Source of the DNA: Klebsiella pneumoniae
GTDB taxonomy: Bacteria; Pseudomonadota; Gammaproteobacteria; Pseudomonadales; CAMAPQ01
NCBI GenBank assembly: GCA_945860125.1
Contig: CAMAPQ010000019.1
Coordinates: forward strand, 1-37,174
Direction of reading: 5' to 3'
DNA: 37,174 nt
Positions 34,793 to 37,174 of this stretch are shown one piece after another; position 1 is the stretch's first letter, and the number at the start of each line of letters is the position of its first letter. Under the pieces are notes generated by a model, which ran no database searches, was not told the DNA's origin, and worked only from the letters and a program-made list of their open reading frames with translations. A program made the position numbers and the translations under genes.

Positions 34793-36532
34793 GTGATTGT
34801 GAACGACGATAGTCTGGATATCTTAATTGCGGATGACAACGATTCAGATCGTTTTATTTTAACCACCATACTAAAAAAATTAGGGCATAAAGTTCGTGCA
34901 GCTCAGGATGGTGTTGAAGCGCTTGTGCTGTTTGAAGATAAAAGACCAGATCTTATTTTGCTCGATGCTCTCATGCCAAGAATGGATGGTTTAGATTGTG
35001 CTCGTCAGATGAAGAATTTATCTGGCGATAGTCTTATTCCTATTATTTTCCTCACCTCTTTAAAAGATGCCAGTTCTCTTGCTGATTGTTTGGAGGCGGG
35101 AGGCGATGACTTTTTAAGTAAACCGTATAGTAAGGTTATTTTGCAAGCGAAAATACAGGCTTTCATCCGCATGAGAAAGCTGCATGTGGTTGTGCAAAAT
35201 CAGCGTGATCAGATTAGTCAGCACAATGATCATTTAGTGCATGAGCAAGAAATTGCAAAAATGGTATTTGATAATATTGCCCATCCTGGCTGTATTAATG
35301 CTAAAAATATCACCTATCTTTTATCGCCTATGGCCGTTTTTAATGGTGACATGTTGTTAGCTGCAAGGGATCCTTCCGGTGGCATGTATGTTTTACTAGG
35401 TGATTTTACCGGCCACGGTTTACCTGCTGCAATTGGTGCGATGCCCGCTTCTGAAATATTTTATGGAATGACCAATAAAGGTTTTTCTATGGAAGAAATT
35501 TTAAGAGAAATTAATAAAAAATTAAAAACTATTTTGCCGGTTAATGTTTTTTGCTGTATGTGCATGATCAGTATGAATTTCCGTGAAAAATGGGTAAAGC
35601 TTTGGGTGGCAGGTTTACCTGATATTTTTATTTATCGCGTTAAAAATAGAGCGATTGAGCATATTAAATCAAGAAGTTTGCCTTTAGGCGTTTTATCGGA
35701 TGAACGTTTTAAAGTTGAACCTGAAATTTATGAGCTTGAGTATGGTGATCGTCTTTATTTATGGTCTGATGGTATTCATGAGGCTAAAGATGATGCAGGT
35801 GAGATGTTTAGCACCACAGAGTTACAGCGTATTTTTAAACAGAATGTGGTACCTAATCGGTTATTTGAAGAGATAAAAACAGGGGTGCGACAGTTTACGG
35901 GCGGCAAAGCGCAGGATGATGATTACACAATGGCTGAGGTAATTATGTTAACGCCGGAAATCATGGAAGACGAAGCAGGCCAAGAGATTAAAACAAAAAA
36001 AATTACTAATAATCAGCCTATTATGGACTGGACGATTAGTTGTGAGCTGCGTACCGATACATTAAAAACATTTAATCCTTTGCCTTTAATGACCCATATT
36101 ATTATGGAAGTGCCTGGGCTAAAAGCCCACAGTGGAAAACTTTATACGATTCTTGCGGAGCTTTATTCTAATTCATTAGAACATGGTATTTTAGGTTTAA
36201 GTTCAAATCTTAAAGAGTCTGCGGCAGGTTTTTCGCAGTATTATCGAGAGCGCGATGAGAAGCTAAAAGCAATGAACTTTGGTACGTTAACGGTTATTTT
36301 AACCCATACGCCCAGTAAAGACGGTGGCCAATTATTTATTCGTATTGAAGATTGTGGCGTTGGTTTTGACTATCAAAATAAAATGGCAGGGCTTTCACCA
36401 ATAGACGGTTACTGTGGACGAGGTATTCCTTTGGTGCGTACTTTATGTGAGCGACTTGAATACAAAGGAAAAGGCAATATTGTCGAAGCTGTTTATGCGT
36501 GGGCTTATCGTCCAGTAGGCAGCGCTAATTAA
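34793..36532 (+). CDS. hsbR: HsbR-like response regulator: REC, PP2C-type phosphatase, serine kinase
   Basis: A 579-residue switch protein. Receiver (about 5-125: ADDNDSDRF, Asp58 in LLDALMPRMDG, Lys110 in LSKPY), linker coiled coil (about 125-160), SpoIIE/PP2C phosphatase (about 165-390; metal-binding GDMLLAARD, GDFTGHGLPAA, LWSDGIHEA, DDDYTMAEV) and a C-terminal GHKL serine-kinase domain (about 430-570; ELYSNSLEHGILGL, IEDCGVGFD, GRGIPLVRTL). In Pseudomonas HsbR phosphorylation via HptB flips it from kinase to phosphatase toward HsbA. The start is GTG at 34793 or GTG at 34799; GGGGTG upstream suits the first. It follows the repeat and precedes the Hpt gene. Confidence 0.87.
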   Translation: MIVNDDSLDILIADDNDSDRFILTTILKKLGHKVRAAQDGVEALVLFEDKRPDLILLDALMPRMDGLDCARQMKNLSGDSLIPIIFLTSLKDASSLADCLEAGGDDFLSKPYSKVILQAKIQAFIRMRKLHVVVQNQRDQISQHNDHLVHEQEIAKMVFDNIAHPGCINAKNITYLLSPMAVFNGDMLLAARDPSGGMYVLLGDFTGHGLPAAIGAMPASEIFYGMTNKGFSMEEILREINKKLKTILPVNVFCCMCMISMNFREKWVKLWVAGLPDIFIYRVKNRAIEHIKSRSLPLGVLSDERFKVEPEIYELEYGDRLYLWSDGIHEAKDDAGEMFSTTELQRIFKQNVVPNRLFEEIKTGVRQFTGGKAQDDDYTMAEVIMLTPEIMEDEAGQEIKTKKITNNQPIMDWTISCELRTDTLKTFNPLPLMTHIIMEVPGLKAHSGKLYTILAELYSNSLEHGILGLSSNLKESAAGFSQYYRERDEKLKAMNFGTLTVILTHTPSKDGGQLFIRIEDCGVGFDYQNKMAGLSPIDGYCGRGIPLVRTLCERLEYKGKGNIVEAVYAWAYRPVGSAN

Positions 36533-36572
36533 TAAAGGCTAAGCTTTTCTATCGAATAACAGGAAGAATGTG

Positions 36573-36920
36573 ATGGAACTAGAACATTTAAATATGGCCG
36601 CACTTAATGAGTTAAAAGAAGTCATGGAAGATGATTTTAATTTGCTTGTTGACACTTATATTAGTGATTCAATAAAACGAGTGGCAGACATTAAAGAAGC
36701 TTTTAAACAGGCGGATGCTGATCGTTTAAGTAAAGCGGCGCATGGCTTAAAGGGTAGTTGCAGTAATATTGGTGCGACTTGTCTTTATGAGATATGTAAG
36801 GAAATTGAGGTTTTTGCCCGTAATAATGAGCTACAAAAAACGGAGTCTTTTGTAAATAGTTTGGATAGTGAGTTTGTTGCAGTGAGCAGTATGCTGGCTG
36901 CTTTTATTAAGGCCTCTTAA
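36573..36920 (+). CDS. hptB: HptB-like histidine phosphotransfer protein
   Basis: A 115-residue Hpt domain, the size of Pseudomonas HptB. The acceptor is His57 in KAAHGLKGSCSNIGA. MEDDFNLLVDTYISDSIKRV and CLYEICKEIE form the surrounding four-helix bundle. I start at ATG 36573, six bases after AGGAAG, rather than the in-frame GTG at 36570. It should carry phosphate from hybrid kinases to the receiver of the HsbR-like protein encoded directly upstream. The 928-aa kinase in this window already has its own Hpt, so the donors are probably other hybrid kinases. Confidence 0.88.
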   Translation: MELEHLNMAALNELKEVMEDDFNLLVDTYISDSIKRVADIKEAFKQADADRLSKAAHGLKGSCSNIGATCLYEICKEIEVFARNNELQKTESFVNSLDSEFVAVSSMLAAFIKAS

Positions 36921-37017
36921 ACCTTGTTTACGGCGTTATTTTAGCGCCCATTCGTTATTTATTTTTTTTCAGTTTGACAAGGTAATATCAGCATCTAGCT
37001 TAAAAATATGAGTGGAA
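36921..37017 (+). other. Downstream end of the operon
   Basis: No gene is seen. A weak stem (GGCGTT / AGCGCC, about 36932-36952) followed after some bases by eight T at 36962-36969 may be a poor terminator. Confidence 0.25.
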
Positions 37018-37164
37018 CGTCATCCTCGCGAAAGCGGGGATCCAGATTTAATCTGGTTTTACTTAAAAATGCACCCTATTATTCAATAAGAAAGTGAAAT
37101 ATGAAGAAAGTTTGTCCTGGTTTTAATATTTAAAAACTGGATCCCCGCCTTCGCGAGGATGACG
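37018..37164. repeat. Inverted-repeat element with 28-bp ends
   Basis: The arms CGTCATCCTCGCGAA... (37018-37045) and ...TTCGCGAGGATGACG (37137-37164) are reverse complements with one mismatch and enclose 91 AT-rich bases with no ORF. A smaller inverted repeat CCAGAT/ATCTGG (37042-37056) extends the left arm. It is GC-rich at the ends, unlike its surroundings. Elements with this 'GTCATCC-CGCGAA-GCGGGGATCC' end are widely dispersed in many proteobacteria. Confidence 0.85.
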
Positions 37165-37174
37165 AATTCTATGC

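Overview
This AT-rich window comes from a gammaproteobacterium. The evidence is the gpmI-envC-ctpA cluster, a type I (CoaA) pantothenate kinase, FolD and YggU, and an HptB/HsbR/HsbA-like phosphorelay next to chemotaxis genes. Order and genus cannot be fixed from the sequence alone. No rRNA, tRNA, CRISPR array, transposase or prophage gene was seen.

Layout. (1) 1-600: a MazE/MazF-type toxin-antitoxin pair. (2) 858-3856: a predicted outer-membrane beta-barrel (TraF_2-like) followed by a large lipoprotein, closed by a strong terminator. Then comes about 470 bp without a protein gene, holding a second orphan terminator and a palindromic repeat. (3) 4328-19162, all on the minus strand: ctpA, envC, gpmI, nadE, coaA, a frameshifted two-receiver histidine kinase, yggU, folD, a 928-residue tripartite hybrid kinase and an HD-GYP protein. 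A 61-residue orphan ORF sits on the plus strand. (4) 19242-22807: a plus-strand FliJ-like gene, then a minus-strand pair made of a receiver protein with a long helical tail and a 633-residue protein of unknown family. (5) 22997-36920, all on the plus strand: a chemosensory cluster in the order 203-aa protein, STAS, cheY, cheA, cheW, a double-PAS chemoreceptor, cheR, cheD, cheB and a two-TM receptor-like protein. It runs directly into hsbA-like STAS, hsbR-like REC/PP2C/kinase and hptB-like Hpt genes. (6) 37018-37164: an inverted-repeat element.

How they work together. The main system is region 5. The core arrangement (cheY-cheA-cheW-MCP-cheR-cheD-cheB) recalls the Che2/F7-type clusters of Pseudomonas and Vibrio. 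Its receptor ends in a W-x-x-F tether for CheR/CheB. The cluster is physically joined to a partner-switching module (STAS antagonist, response-regulator phosphatase/kinase, Hpt shuttle) that in Pseudomonas links hybrid kinases to anti-sigma control of motility and biofilm. The divergent neighbours (orphan receiver, HD-GYP, hybrid kinase with its own Hpt) are further signalling proteins, so 11.9-36.9 kb reads as a signalling island interrupted by folD/yggU, a FliJ-like gene and the unknown 633-aa protein.

Several intergenic spaces carry repeats: a palindromic element of about 128 bp (one full and two damaged copies), a second hairpin element with a GGACTTAYGCAAA-like tip, and the 28-bp inverted-repeat element at the right edge. 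Two lie inside the chemosensory operon.
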